Both the position numbers and the translations under genes were made by a program. The notes beneath the pieces are model-generated. The model saw only the letters and a list, made by a program, of their open reading frames with translations. It made no database searches and was not told the origin of the DNA. Below are positions 17,741 to 26,065 of a stretch of DNA of 64,000 nt, piece by piece; position 1 is the stretch's first letter; each line of letters starts with the position of its first letter. Source of the DNA: Methylibium sp035476815 (GTDB lineage: Bacteria > Pseudomonadota > Gammaproteobacteria > Burkholderiales > Burkholderiaceae_C); NCBI GenBank assembly GCA_035476815.1, contig DATILD010000036.1, forward strand, positions 1-64,000, in the 5' to 3' direction.

Positions 17741-19144
17741 TCAGCCGCCGAGCCGTGCGCGGTGGCGCGCGACCTGCGCACGCACCTGCGCGGGGGCGGT
17801 GCCGCCCAGCACCTGGCGTGCATTCATCGAGCCCTGCAGGCTGAGCACGCCGTACACGTCTTCGCCGATCGACGGGTGGAAGGCCTGCAGCGCCGGTAGC
17901 GGCAGCGCGGCCAGGTCGATGCCCTGGCCGATGGCGGTCTTGACCGCATGCGCGACGACCTCGTGGGCATCGCGGAAGGGCAGGCCCTTCTTCACCAGGT
18001 AGTCGGCCAGGTCGGTCGCGGTGGCGTAGCCCTTGAGCGCGGCGCGCTCCATCGCCTGCGGCTTGACGACGATGCCGGCCACCAGCTCGGCGAAGATGCG
18101 CAGCGTGTCCTTGAGCGTGTCGACGGTGTCGAACAGCGGTTCCTTGTCTTCCTGGTTGTCCTTGTTGTAGGCCAGCGGTTGGCCCTTCATCAGGGTCACC
18201 AGACCCACCAGGTGGCCGACCACGCGGCCGGTCTTGCCGCGCGCCAGCTCGGGCACGTCGGGGTTCTTCTTCTGCGGCATGATCGAACTGCCGGTGCAGA
18301 AGCGATCGGGCAGGTCGATGAAGCCGAAGCTCTGGCTCATCCACAGGATCAGCTCCTCGCTGAGCCGGCTCACGTGCACCATGCACAGCGTGGCGGCGGC
18401 GGCGAACTCGATCGCGAAGTCGCGGTCGCTGACGGCATCGAGCGAGTTCTGGCACACGCCGTCGAAGTCCAGCGTGCGCGCGACGCGCTCGCGGTCCAGC
18501 GGGTAGCTGGTGCCGGCCAGCGCGGCGGCGCCGAGCGGCAGGCGGTTGACGCGCCGGCGCACGTCGGCCATGCGTTCGGCGTCGCGCGCGAACATCTCCA
18601 CATAGGCCAGCAGGTGGTGACCGAAGCTCACCGGCTGGGCCACCTGCAGGTGGGTGAAGCCGGGCAGGATCACATCGGCGTTCGGCTCGGCCACCTCGAC
18701 CAGCGCGCGCTGCAGGGCTGCCAGCAGCACCGCGATCGCGTCGATCTCGCTGCGCAGCCACAGCCTTACGTCGGTGGCGACCTGGTCGTTGCGCGAGCGG
18801 CCGGTGTGCAGCCGCTTGCCGGCGTCGCCGACCAGCTGGGTCAGCCGCGCCTCGATGTTGAGGTGCACGTCCTCGAGCTCGAGCTTCCACTCGAAGCGGC
18901 CGGCCTCGATCTCGGAGCGGATCTGCGCCATGCCGCGCTCGATTGCCGCATGGTCGTCGGCGCCCAGGATGCCCTGGGCCGCGAGCATCTCCGCATGCGC
19001 GAGCGAGCCCTCGATGTCGGCGCGCCACAGGCGCTGGTCGAAGAACACGCTGGCGGTGTAGCGCTGCACCAGCTCGCTCATCGGCTCGGAGAACAGCGCC
19101 GACCAGGCCTGGGTCTTGTTGGCTAGGGGGTTGGAGGAGGTCAT
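17741..19144 (-). CDS. argH: Argininosuccinate lyase
   Basis: A 467-residue enzyme of the fumarase/aspartase superfamily that makes arginine and fumarate from argininosuccinate in the last step of arginine synthesis. Signatures are the C3 loop GSSIMPQKKNPD, HTGRSRNDQVATD and TSYPLDRERVA; the length is typical. The frame is open far upstream, but the conserved protein starts at the ATG at 19144 (MTSSNPLANKTQAWSALF). It is divergent from the sensor kinase gene; argH next to a LytS/LytTR pair is a common Burkholderiales arrangement. Confidence 0.97.
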   Translation of the reverse strand: MTSSNPLANKTQAWSALFSEPMSELVQRYTASVFFDQRLWRADIEGSLAHAEMLAAQGILGADDHAAIERGMAQIRSEIEAGRFEWKLELEDVHLNIEARLTQLVGDAGKRLHTGRSRNDQVATDVRLWLRSEIDAIAVLLAALQRALVEVAEPNADVILPGFTHLQVAQPVSFGHHLLAYVEMFARDAERMADVRRRVNRLPLGAAALAGTSYPLDRERVARTLDFDGVCQNSLDAVSDRDFAIEFAAAATLCMVHVSRLSEELILWMSQSFGFIDLPDRFCTGSSIMPQKKNPDVPELARGKTGRVVGHLVGLVTLMKGQPLAYNKDNQEDKEPLFDTVDTLKDTLRIFAELVAGIVVKPQAMERAALKGYATATDLADYLVKKGLPFRDAHEVVAHAVKTAIGQGIDLAALPLPALQAFHPSIGEDVYGVLSLQGSMNARQVLGGTAPAQVRAQVARHRARLGG

Positions 19145-19188
19145 CGGGAGCGGCACGCCGGGCTTGCTGGCCTGCGGCGCGGTTGTGG

Positions 19189-19200
19189 ACAATCGATTGT
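19189..19200. promoter_or_regulatory. 12-bp perfect palindrome between argH and the sensor kinase gene
   Basis: ACAATCGATTGT lies in the 70-bp divergent region. Read on the minus strand, the overlapping TACAAT (19197-19202) could be the -10 of argH. It may instead be an operator. No known consensus is claimed. Confidence 0.25.
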
Positions 19201-19214
19201 AGGAGCCACCCCCG

Positions 19215-20315
19215 TTGACCCAGCCGACAGCCACCCCCTTGCCCGCCGATACCGTCGGCGGTGCGGCGCCGCCGGTGACGGGTTTCGGCAGCACGGGGCT
19301 CGACGGACTGGCCGGCTTGTCGGCCGCGCCGGTCGTCAAGGTGCCGCCCGATGTGTGCCAGCCGGGCGTGATGCTGAGGGCGCTGCTGTTCGTCCATGGC
19401 GTGCTGGCGCTCGGCGTCGGCTTCGTTGCCGTCGCGAGCGACGCCTGGTGGCCGTTGTTCGCCAGCGCGTCGGCGGTGGCGCTGCCGGCGCTGCTGCTGT
19501 GGCTGTCCATCACCTGCCTGGCAAGCCGCCTGCTGGAGCGCCTGCCGGCCGCGGCGCAGGCCCTCGCGGCCAGCGCCTGGGGTGCGGCCTGTGCGCTGCT
19601 GCCCTGGTGGGGCTGGGAGCAGCTGCAGCCGGCGGCGGCGGGACCGCTGCTTTGGCTCCACGTCGGCATGACCGGCGCGGCGCTGGCCGCGGCCTTCTGG
19701 CTGTGGCTGCGCCAGCGCGCAAGGCTGCGGCTGCCGGCGGCGACGACGGCGCGGCTGGCCGAACTGCAGTCGCGCATCCGGCCGCACTTCCTGTTCAACA
19801 CGCTCAACACCGCGATCGCGCTGGTGCGCGTCGACCCGGCGCGTGCCGAGGCGGTGCTGGAGGACCTCGCCGAGCTGTTCCGCGTGGCGCTGGCCGACGG
19901 CGGCAGCCAGGCCGCGGCGACGGTGCGCGACGAGGTCGAGCTGGCGCGCCGCTACCTCGCGATCGAGCAGCTGCGCTTCGGCGAGCGCCTGCAGGTGCGC
20001 TGGGACCTCGATGCCGAGGCCGAGCGCGCCAAGCTGCCGCCGCTGATCCTGCAGCCGCTGGTCGAGAACGCGGTGCGCCACGGCATCGAGCCCTCGGCCG
20101 CCGGCGGCACGGTGCGCGTGCGCACCCGGGTGCGGCGCGGGCAGGTCGAGATCGCGGTGGTGAATACCGTGCCCGAGCAGGCCTCCGAGCCCGGCCACGG
20201 CATCGCGCTGCGCAACGTGCGCGAACGGCTGCGGCTGATGCACGACGTGGCGGCCGACTTCCGCGCCGGGCGCGACGGCGCGCTCTACCGCGTCGAGATC
20301 GTGGTGCCGCTGTGA
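19215..20315 (+). CDS. Sensor histidine kinase, LytS/AlgZ type
   Basis: A 366-residue membrane kinase. Four hydrophobic helices (about residues 55-160) form the sensor. The His_kinase domain holds the phosphorylated H191 in RIRPHFLFNTLNT. The ATPase domain shows the N-box VENAVRHGIEP and the G-box GHGIALRNVRERL. It starts at a TTG (19215) with AGGAG nine bases upstream; no better start codon precedes the helices. It signals to the LytTR regulator downstream. The pair resembles AlgZ/AlgR by family; the stimulus and targets are unknown. Confidence 0.88.
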   Translation: MTQPTATPLPADTVGGAAPPVTGFGSTGLDGLAGLSAAPVVKVPPDVCQPGVMLRALLFVHGVLALGVGFVAVASDAWWPLFASASAVALPALLLWLSITCLASRLLERLPAAAQALAASAWGAACALLPWWGWEQLQPAAAGPLLWLHVGMTGAALAAAFWLWLRQRARLRLPAATTARLAELQSRIRPHFLFNTLNTAIALVRVDPARAEAVLEDLAELFRVALADGGSQAAATVRDEVELARRYLAIEQLRFGERLQVRWDLDAEAERAKLPPLILQPLVENAVRHGIEPSAAGGTVRVRTRVRRGQVEIAVVNTVPEQASEPGHGIALRNVRERLRLMHDVAADFRAGRDGALYRVEIVVPL

Positions 20316-20425
20316 GACGCGAAAGAGGGGCCCCGCGCAGCGGGGATCGAAGTGAGGCACAGCGGCGTGGGCGCCGACTGCTCGGCATCGCATGGGCAAA
20401 TGCCGTCGTGGAGGTGCCGCTGTGA
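20304..20425 (+). repeat. 12-bp direct repeats framing a 98-bp segment between kinase and regulator genes
   Basis: GTGCCGCTGTGA at 20304-20315 (end of the kinase gene) is repeated at 20414-20425, exactly 110 bp later. The segment between contains a hairpin CCCCGC/GCGGGG near 20331-20345. In the second copy the codons preceding the stop also read V-E-V-P-L, close to the kinase's own V-V-P-L end. This looks like a small insertion or duplication that remade the kinase 3' end. Confidence 0.55.
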
Positions 20426-20435
20426 CGGGCCGCGC

Positions 20436-21200
20436 ATGCTGAGGGCGCTGATCGTCGACGACGAGCCGCTGGCGCGGCTGCGCCTGGGTCAGCTGCTCGG
20501 CGAGGCCTCGGGCGCCGACGGTGCGCCGCTGGCGCGCGCGGTCGGCGAGGCCGGCGACGCCGCCGCGGCGCTGGCCTGGCTGAAGCAGCATGAGGCCGAG
20601 GTCGTGTTCCTCGACGTGCAGATGCCGGGTCTGGACGGCATCGGGCTGGCCGCCAAGCTGCAGTCACTGCCGCGGCCACCGGCGGTCGTGTTCGTGACCG
20701 CGCATGCCGAACACGCGCTGCGCGCCTTCGAGCTCGAGGCGGTCGACTACCTGACCAAGCCGGTCAAGCGCGAGCGCCTGCAGGTGACGATCGAACGCAT
20801 CGCGCGGCGGCTGGAGCCCGCCGCGGCGGGCGCAGCGGCCGCGGTGCCCGCGCCGGTGATCGTCGTCAGCGAACGCGGCCGGCTGCTGCGCGTGCCGCTG
20901 GCCGAGGTGCTCTACCTGAAGGCCGAGCTGAAGTACGTGACGCTGCGCACCGCCGCGCACAGCTATGTGCTCGACGACGCGCTGTCCGACCTGGAGCAGC
21001 GCCTCGGCGAGCGCTTTCTGCGCGTGCACCGCAACGCCATCGTCGCGCGCTCGGCGGTGCAGGCGCTGGAGCGCCGCGCCAGCGAGGAGGAGGGCGCCGA
21101 GGGCTGGGCGGTGTGCGTGCGGCCCACCGGCGAATGGCTGGCGGTGTCGCGCCGCCAGGCCAGCGCGGTGCGCGAGGCGCTGGCGGCCGGCGGGCTGTGA
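20436..21200 (+). CDS. LytTR-family response regulator (AlgR-like)
   Basis: A 254-residue regulator. The receiver domain (1-125) has acidic residues D8 and D9, the phosphorylated D60 in VVFLDVQMPG, and the lysine in YLTKPVKRE. The LytTR DNA-binding domain is at about 150-250 (LLRVPLAEVLYLKAELKYV and LGERFLRVHRNAIVAR). It pairs with the kinase directly upstream. The start is the ATG at 20436; the in-frame codons before it come from the inserted repeat segment. Confidence 0.92.
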   Translation: MLRALIVDDEPLARLRLGQLLGEASGADGAPLARAVGEAGDAAAALAWLKQHEAEVVFLDVQMPGLDGIGLAAKLQSLPRPPAVVFVTAHAEHALRAFELEAVDYLTKPVKRERLQVTIERIARRLEPAAAGAAAAVPAPVIVVSERGRLLRVPLAEVLYLKAELKYVTLRTAAHSYVLDDALSDLEQRLGERFLRVHRNAIVARSAVQALERRASEEEGAEGWAVCVRPTGEWLAVSRRQASAVREALAAGGL

Positions 21201-21225
21201 GGACCTGCCGCCGATAATCCGGCCG

Positions 21226-22485
21226 ATGCATCCTGCTGCCCTGCTCGACCTCGGCACCGAACTGCTGCGCGCCGTGCTGAAGCTCGACGCACCGGCCGAC
21301 GGCATCGTTTCCAACTACTTCCGCCAGCACCGCGCACTCGGCCACCGCGAGCGCCATGTGCTGGCCGAGACCACCTACGCGGTGCTGCGCCGGCGGCTGC
21401 TGTTCCAGCACCTCGCGCAATCGGGCGCGGGGCCGCTGGAGCGACGCCTGGCGCTGCTCGGCTGGCAGGGCGGCGAGTCGCTGCTGCGCGCCGCCGCGAC
21501 GCCCGCCGAGCAGGAGTGGCTGGCCCGCACCCAGGCCATCGATGTCGCGACGCTGCCGGAGAAGCTGCGCCACAACCTGCCCGACTGGGTCGCCGCGCCG
21601 CTGAAGGCGTCACTGGACGAGCCGGACTTCTGGGCCCTGGTCGCCAGCCTCGAGCAGCCGGCACCGCTGGACCTGCGCGTCAACACGCTGCGCGCCAAGC
21701 GCGACGAGGTGCGCGCGGCGCTCGCCGCGGCCGGAATCGAGGCCGAGCCGACGCCGTTTTCGCCCTGGGGCCTGCGCGTGCACGGCAAACCGGCACTGCA
21801 GCGGCTGGAGCTCTTCACCCGTGGCGACGTCGAGGTGCAGGACGAGGGCAGTCAGCTGCTGGCCCTGCTGACCGAGGCGCGGCGCGGCGAGATGGTGGTC
21901 GACTTCTGCGCCGGCGCCGGCGGCAAGACGCTGGCGCTGGGCGCGATGATGCGCAACACCGGGCGGTTGTACGCCTTCGACGTCTCCGGCCACCGCCTCG
22001 ATGCGCTCAAGCCGCGGCTCGCGCGCAGCGGCCTGTCCAATGTCTACCCGGTCCAGATCGCCCATGAGCGTGACGAGCGCATCAAGCGGCTGGCCGGCAA
22101 GATCGACCGGGTGCTGGTCGACGCACCCTGCTCGGGCCTGGGCACGCTGCGCCGCAACCCGGACCTGAAGTGGCGCCAGTCGCCGAAGGCGATCGAGGAA
22201 CTGCGGGTCAAGCAGGCGGCCATCCTGGCCAGCGCTGCGCGGCTGGTGAAGACGGGTGGGCGGCTGGTCTACGCGACCTGCAGCCTGCTGGAGGCCGAGA
22301 ACGAGGCGGTCGTGGCGGCGTTCTCGGCCGAGCATCCGGGCTTCGAGTCGATGCCGGCGGCGCAGCTGCTGCAGCAGGCCGGCGTTGCCGAGGCGCAGGC
22401 GCTGGTCGAGGGCGACTCGCTGCGCCTGTGGCCGCAGAAGCACGCCACCGATGGCTTTTTCGCTGCCGCCTGGCAGAAGCGCTGA
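21226..22485 (+). CDS. rsmB: RsmB-type 16S rRNA m5C methyltransferase
   Basis: A 419-residue RNA m5C methylase of the RsmB/NOP family. The SAM site is VVDFCAGAGGKTLALG (about 225-240). Motif IV DAPCSGLGTLRRNPDLKWR and motif VI VYATCSLL carry the two cysteines used in catalysis. The N-terminal 130 residues are helical and would fit the RNA-binding part. RsmB makes m5C967 of 16S rRNA; assignment to RsmB rather than a sister enzyme is likely but not proven. Start is the ATG at 21226. Confidence 0.85.
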   Translation: MHPAALLDLGTELLRAVLKLDAPADGIVSNYFRQHRALGHRERHVLAETTYAVLRRRLLFQHLAQSGAGPLERRLALLGWQGGESLLRAAATPAEQEWLARTQAIDVATLPEKLRHNLPDWVAAPLKASLDEPDFWALVASLEQPAPLDLRVNTLRAKRDEVRAALAAAGIEAEPTPFSPWGLRVHGKPALQRLELFTRGDVEVQDEGSQLLALLTEARRGEMVVDFCAGAGGKTLALGAMMRNTGRLYAFDVSGHRLDALKPRLARSGLSNVYPVQIAHERDERIKRLAGKIDRVLVDAPCSGLGTLRRNPDLKWRQSPKAIEELRVKQAAILASAARLVKTGGRLVYATCSLLEAENEAVVAAFSAEHPGFESMPAAQLLQQAGVAEAQALVEGDSLRLWPQKHATDGFFAAAWQKR

Positions 22486-22620
22486 GGCGCCGCACATCGT
22501 CGCGTGCGCTCCTGCGATTCCCTAACTCCCCTCGAATAGGGCGGCCAAGCTAGGGGCGCCTCGTGCGCGGGAGCGGCCTATGTTTGTCTCCGGCGGACGT
22601 ACACCGCCAGCGAGAAACGC

Positions 22621-23295
22621 ATGAAGCCAATCCTCTCCGTCTTGCGCATGGGCCTGCTGCTCGCCGCCGCGGGAGCGACCGGGTGGTTGCTGCGCGGCCC
22701 GGCGTCGCCGGATGCAGCGCCGGTCGCTGCGCGGCCTGCCGCCGCTCCGGCCCGCGCAGCAACGGTCGCCGACATGCAGCCGCTGGTGGCTGTATCGAGC
22801 GACGGTCAGGTCACGCTGCGCGTCGAGCAGCAGCCGCTGGACTGGGTGCTCGACGAGATTGCGCGGCAGAGTGGCCTTGTCGACCTGCGCCGCCGCGGCG
22901 CCGAGGTCGGGGCGGGTGCGGCCGTTGCCTGTGCGACGGACGTCGATCGGCTGCGGACGGCCGACCCGCTGCGTGTGCTGCAGGAGATCGAGCGCGGCGG
23001 CGAGGGTGACCGTTTCCAGGGCTTGCTGACGGCGCGAGACGAATCGGTCGCCCTCGCGCCGTCGCTGCTGCGCACGATCTACGAGACCGATGCCAGCGAG
23101 CGGGTCCGCCTGCTCGCGTTCGACGCCTGGCTCGAGCAGCATGCCGATCGACCCGGCATGCTGCGCGAGGCGCTCGACGCCGCGCTGCTGCTTCCCGGTG
23201 CGGGCATCCAGCGTGAAGCGCGCCGCCGACTCGACGAACTCGACGTGCTCGAGCATGTCGAGCCCGCCGATCCGCAGCTGCCGGCGGCGCCATAG
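22621..23295 (+). CDS. Exported or membrane-anchored protein of unknown function, STN-like segment
   Basis: A 224-residue protein with an N-terminal hydrophobic segment (residues 4-24) acting as a signal or anchor, then an Ala/Pro-rich stretch (28-50). Residues 57-82 (VTLRVEQQPLDWVLDEIARQ) resemble the short secretin/TonB N-terminal (STN) pattern. A helical C-terminal part is rich in Arg, Glu and Leu (150-215). The family is not recognised and the STN likeness is tentative. It is a stand-alone gene after rsmB with 135 bp upstream. Confidence 0.6.
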   Translation: MKPILSVLRMGLLLAAAGATGWLLRGPASPDAAPVAARPAAAPARAATVADMQPLVAVSSDGQVTLRVEQQPLDWVLDEIARQSGLVDLRRRGAEVGAGAAVACATDVDRLRTADPLRVLQEIERGGEGDRFQGLLTARDESVALAPSLLRTIYETDASERVRLLAFDAWLEQHADRPGMLREALDAALLLPGAGIQREARRRLDELDVLEHVEPADPQLPAAP

Positions 23296-23410
23296 GCCCG
23301 GACAGGGGCTCTCGTCCTCGACGGATGCCGCTGCAGGGAATTCCTTCGCCATCGTCCCCGGGGCTGGACGTTGCGCGAACCCACTCGAGCCCCGCGATCT
23401 GGAGATCGAC

Positions 23411-23914
23411 ATGTGCATCAAGACCAAGCTGGGCCGCATCGCGGCCACCGGGGTTCTCGCGGTCGCCGCGGCCAGCGGCGTGCAGGCCCACAGCATCTCG
23501 GCCGTGACGGCGGTCGGCAACTTCATCTTCAATGCCGGGGTGCCGGTCCTGCCGGGCATGACCTCGGCGCTGTTTGGCAATGCCGCTGGCCAGCGCTTCA
23601 TCGTCACCTTCTCGGCCGAGTGCGCCGTCAATGCGCCGGCCGGCAGCACAACGGCCTGGACCGATGTCGACATCCTCGTCCTCAACGCCGTCGGGGCCGT
23701 CGTGCAGACGCTGCCGCCGACGGCGGGCAATCTCGGGGCCATGTGCTCGTCGGACGGCAGCGCAGGGCTGAGCGGCTGGGGGTCGTACACCGTCACCGCG
23801 GTCGGTGGCCCCGGACTGGTGGCCGGCAATTACCGGGTCCAGGTGCGAGCGCGCCTCAACAACGGCGCGACGCAGGCGTCCTACGGCGAGCGGGCGTTGG
23901 TCGTGTCGCGCTGA
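23411..23914 (+). CDS. Secreted protein, unknown
   Basis: A 167-residue protein with a signal peptide (MCIKTKLGRIAATGVLAVAAASGVQA, cleaved after about residue 26). The mature part is beta-rich, with many Gly, Ala, Thr, Val and two or three cysteines (SAECAV and GAMCSSDG), which could form a disulfide. Sequence such as GSYTVTAVGGPGLVAGNYRVQVRA suggests an Ig-like or beta-sandwich fold. No family recognised. The ATG at 23411 follows GGAGATCGAC. It follows the STN-like gene by 115 bp on the same strand; any shared role is speculation. Confidence 0.6.
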   Translation: MCIKTKLGRIAATGVLAVAAASGVQAHSISAVTAVGNFIFNAGVPVLPGMTSALFGNAAGQRFIVTFSAECAVNAPAGSTTAWTDVDILVLNAVGAVVQTLPPTAGNLGAMCSSDGSAGLSGWGSYTVTAVGGPGLVAGNYRVQVRARLNNGATQASYGERALVVSR

Positions 23915-24220
23915 GCGAGCCCGGGAGCGCCGGACCCGCGACGGCGTCGGCGTGGGTCCGACGCCGTCGCCGCCGCGGCCGGGGCTCCAGCACGCGTTGG
24001 TGATCGTTTAGAAGGGTGGTTCCACGACTAAAGCGTGCAAAAGCTCTTGAAATACTCGGCATCTGCACACAAATGGCGGCCATCAGGCGAGCGATGTTTC
24101 AGAGCAAGAAGTGCTGCAGGGTCGCTCGATCCTTTGGTCTAGATCAGGAAAGTCCGTAGTTTCCCGGAGAGTTTCACCCGCCTGACACCTACAATCCGGC
24201 GACGCTTCTAAAGGACATAG
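23915..24220. other. 306-bp intergenic region before the desaturase
   Basis: No convincing gene. The right two thirds (about 24005-24200) is clearly richer in A/T than its surroundings. It probably holds the desaturase promoter and leader; TACAAT at 24190-24195 is a possible -10, and no matching -35 was found. Confidence 0.5.
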
Positions 24221-25465
24221 ATGGATACGATCTCGACGCTGTGGATGGGCTTGGTGGACGGCTTGGCCAACGGCTGGCTGCACGCCACCGGATGGCAGGT
24301 GCTGCTGACCACGCTGGCCTTCACGCACGTCACCATCGCGGCGGTCACGATCTTCCTGCACCGCTCGCAGGCCCACCGGGCGCTCGACCTGCACCCCGTC
24401 GTCAGCCACTTCTTCCGCCTCTGGCTGTGGCTGACCACCGGCATGGTGACCAAGGAGTGGGTCGCGATCCATCGCAAGCACCACGCCAAGTGCGAGACCG
24501 AGGACGACCCGCACAGCCCGCAGACCCGCGGCATCAAGAAGGTGCTGCTCGAGGGCAGCGAGCTCTACCGCACCGAAGCCAAGAACGCCGAGACGCTGGC
24601 CAAGTACGGCCACGGCGTGCCCGATGACTGGATCGAGCGCAACCTCTACAGCCGCTACAGCTGGCAGGGCGTGGGCGTGATGCTGCTGGTCAACCTGTTC
24701 CTGTTCGGGGCGATCGGCGCCACGGTCTGGGCGGTGCAGATGGCCTGGATCCCGATCACCGCGGCCGGCATCGTCAACGGGCTGGCGCACTGGTGGGGCT
24801 ATCGCAATTTCGAGGCGCCGGACGCTTCGACCAACATCTCGCCCTGGGGCATCATCATCGGCGGCGAGGAACTGCACAACAACCACCATACCTACCCGAC
24901 CTCGGCCAAGCTTTCGGTCAAGCCCTACGAGTTCGACATCGGCTGGGCCTACATCCGCGGCCTGGAGGTGCTGGGTCTGGCGACCGTGCGCAAGACGCCG
25001 CCGAAGCTCGCCCTGGGCGAGATCAAGCCGGTGGCCGACAGCAAGACACTCGAGGCCATCATCGCCCACCGCTACGAGTTGATGGCGGGCTACGGCCGCG
25101 AGCTCAAGACGGCCTGTGCCGCCGAGCTGTCGCGGCTGAAGGATGCCGGACAGCAGGGCAGCGCCAAGTGGGCCGACCTGCGCCTGGCGCAACGCTGGCT
25201 GCACCGGGACGACGATCGCATTCCGAACGCGGTGCGCTTGCAGATTGCCTCGGCTCGGGCCGCCCACCCGGTGCTCGACAAGCTGGTGACGATGCGCGAG
25301 GAACTGCGCCAGCTCTGGACCCGTACCAACGTCTCGGCCGAGCAACTGGTGGCCGACCTGCAGGCCTGGTGCCGCAAGGCCGAGGACAGCGGCATCGCCG
25401 GGCTGCAGCAGTTCGCGCTGACGCTGCGTTCGGCTCACCTCCCCCCGGCGATGGCGCGCGCCTGA
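24221..25465 (+). CDS. Membrane fatty-acid desaturase (acyl-CoA/acyl-lipid delta-9 type)
   Basis: A 414-residue desaturase that adds a double bond to membrane fatty acids using a di-iron site. The three histidine boxes are clear: HRSQAH (47-52), HRKHH (84-88) and HNNHH (219-223). Hydrophobic helices lie around residues 25-75 and 150-190. The C-terminal 130 residues are soluble, basic and helical, longer than in minimal desaturases. It would adjust membrane fluidity. It stands alone, ending in a bidirectional terminator shared with rpmG. Confidence 0.93.
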   Translation: MDTISTLWMGLVDGLANGWLHATGWQVLLTTLAFTHVTIAAVTIFLHRSQAHRALDLHPVVSHFFRLWLWLTTGMVTKEWVAIHRKHHAKCETEDDPHSPQTRGIKKVLLEGSELYRTEAKNAETLAKYGHGVPDDWIERNLYSRYSWQGVGVMLLVNLFLFGAIGATVWAVQMAWIPITAAGIVNGLAHWWGYRNFEAPDASTNISPWGIIIGGEELHNNHHTYPTSAKLSVKPYEFDIGWAYIRGLEVLGLATVRKTPPKLALGEIKPVADSKTLEAIIAHRYELMAGYGRELKTACAAELSRLKDAGQQGSAKWADLRLAQRWLHRDDDRIPNAVRLQIASARAAHPVLDKLVTMREELRQLWTRTNVSAEQLVADLQAWCRKAEDSGIAGLQQFALTLRSAHLPPAMARA

Positions 25466-25496
25466 CGTGCTCATGGCGCTTCGCGGCGCCAAAAGC

Positions 25497-25523
25497 AAAG
25501 GGCCCGCAGTGCGGGCCCTTTTT
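25497..25523. terminator. Bidirectional terminator between desaturase and rpmG
   Basis: A perfect 11-bp stem (25497-25507 with 25511-25521, AAAGGGCCCGC/GCGGGCCCTTT) with loop AGT. It has A-rich and T-rich flanks on both sides, suiting both convergent genes. Confidence 0.85.
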
Positions 25524-25542
25524 GCTGGGTGACGTCAGCGCG

Positions 25543-25713
25543 TCACTTCAGCTTCACTTCCTTGTAGGCGACATGCTTGCGCGCCTTCGGGTCGAACTTC
25601 ATCAGCTCCATCTTCTCCGGATGCAGCTTCTTGTTCTTGTCGGTCGTGTAGAAGTGACCGGTGCCGGCGGTCGATTCCAGCTTGATCTTCTCGCGTCCAC
25701 CCTTGCTTGCCAT
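25543..25713 (-). CDS. rpmG: 50S ribosomal protein L33
   Basis: A 56-residue L33 of the zinc-free type: it begins MASKGGREKIKLESTAG, contains GHFYTTDKNKK and ends HVAYKEVKLK, with no CxxC pairs. It sits near the E site of the 50S subunit. Start is the ATG at 25713, 14 bp after the rpmB stop; together they form the usual rpmB-rpmG operon. Confidence 0.96.
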   Translation of the reverse strand: MASKGGREKIKLESTAGTGHFYTTDKNKKLHPEKMELMKFDPKARKHVAYKEVKLK

Positions 25714-25727
25714 GCCCGTCTCCTAGA

Positions 25728-25961
25728 TCAGAGTTCGCCCTTGGCACGCAGGTCGGCGACGACCTGATCGATGCCCACCTTGTCGATCAGGCGCAGCGCG
25801 GCGTTCGTCACGCGCAGCCGCACCCAGCGGTTCTCGGTTTCCAGCCAGAAGCGGCGGTACTGCAGGTTCGGCAGGAAGCGACGCTTGGTCTTGTTGTTGG
25901 CGTGGGAAACATGGTTCCCCACCATCGGGCCCTTGCCCGTGACTTGACAGACGCGTGCCAT
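25728..25961 (-). CDS. rpmB: 50S ribosomal protein L28
   Basis: A 77-residue L28 with the conserved start MARVCQVTGKGPMVGNHVSH and the NNKTKRRFLPNLQYRRFW stretch. It lacks zinc-binding cysteine pairs, like its partner L33. First gene of the rpmB-rpmG unit. Confidence 0.97.
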   Translation of the reverse strand: MARVCQVTGKGPMVGNHVSHANNKTKRRFLPNLQYRRFWLETENRWVRLRVTNAALRLIDKVGIDQVVADLRAKGEL

Positions 25962-26065
25962 GACGCTTCTCCGTTCGTATGTTTCGACGCGACGATCCGA
26001 GGCGCTATGCCCCGATTCGCAAAGACCGCGATTATAGCCACAACGCGGCGCCCGGCCATGGGGGC

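Noticed and set aside
17388..20591. 1067-codon open frame on the minus strand
   Set aside because: It is an antisense shadow over argH and the sensor kinase gene, kept open by high GC; only the argH part in its own frame is real.
25535..25747. 70-codon minus-strand frame over L33
   Set aside because: Wrong frame; the L33 gene itself (56 codons) lies at 25543-25713.
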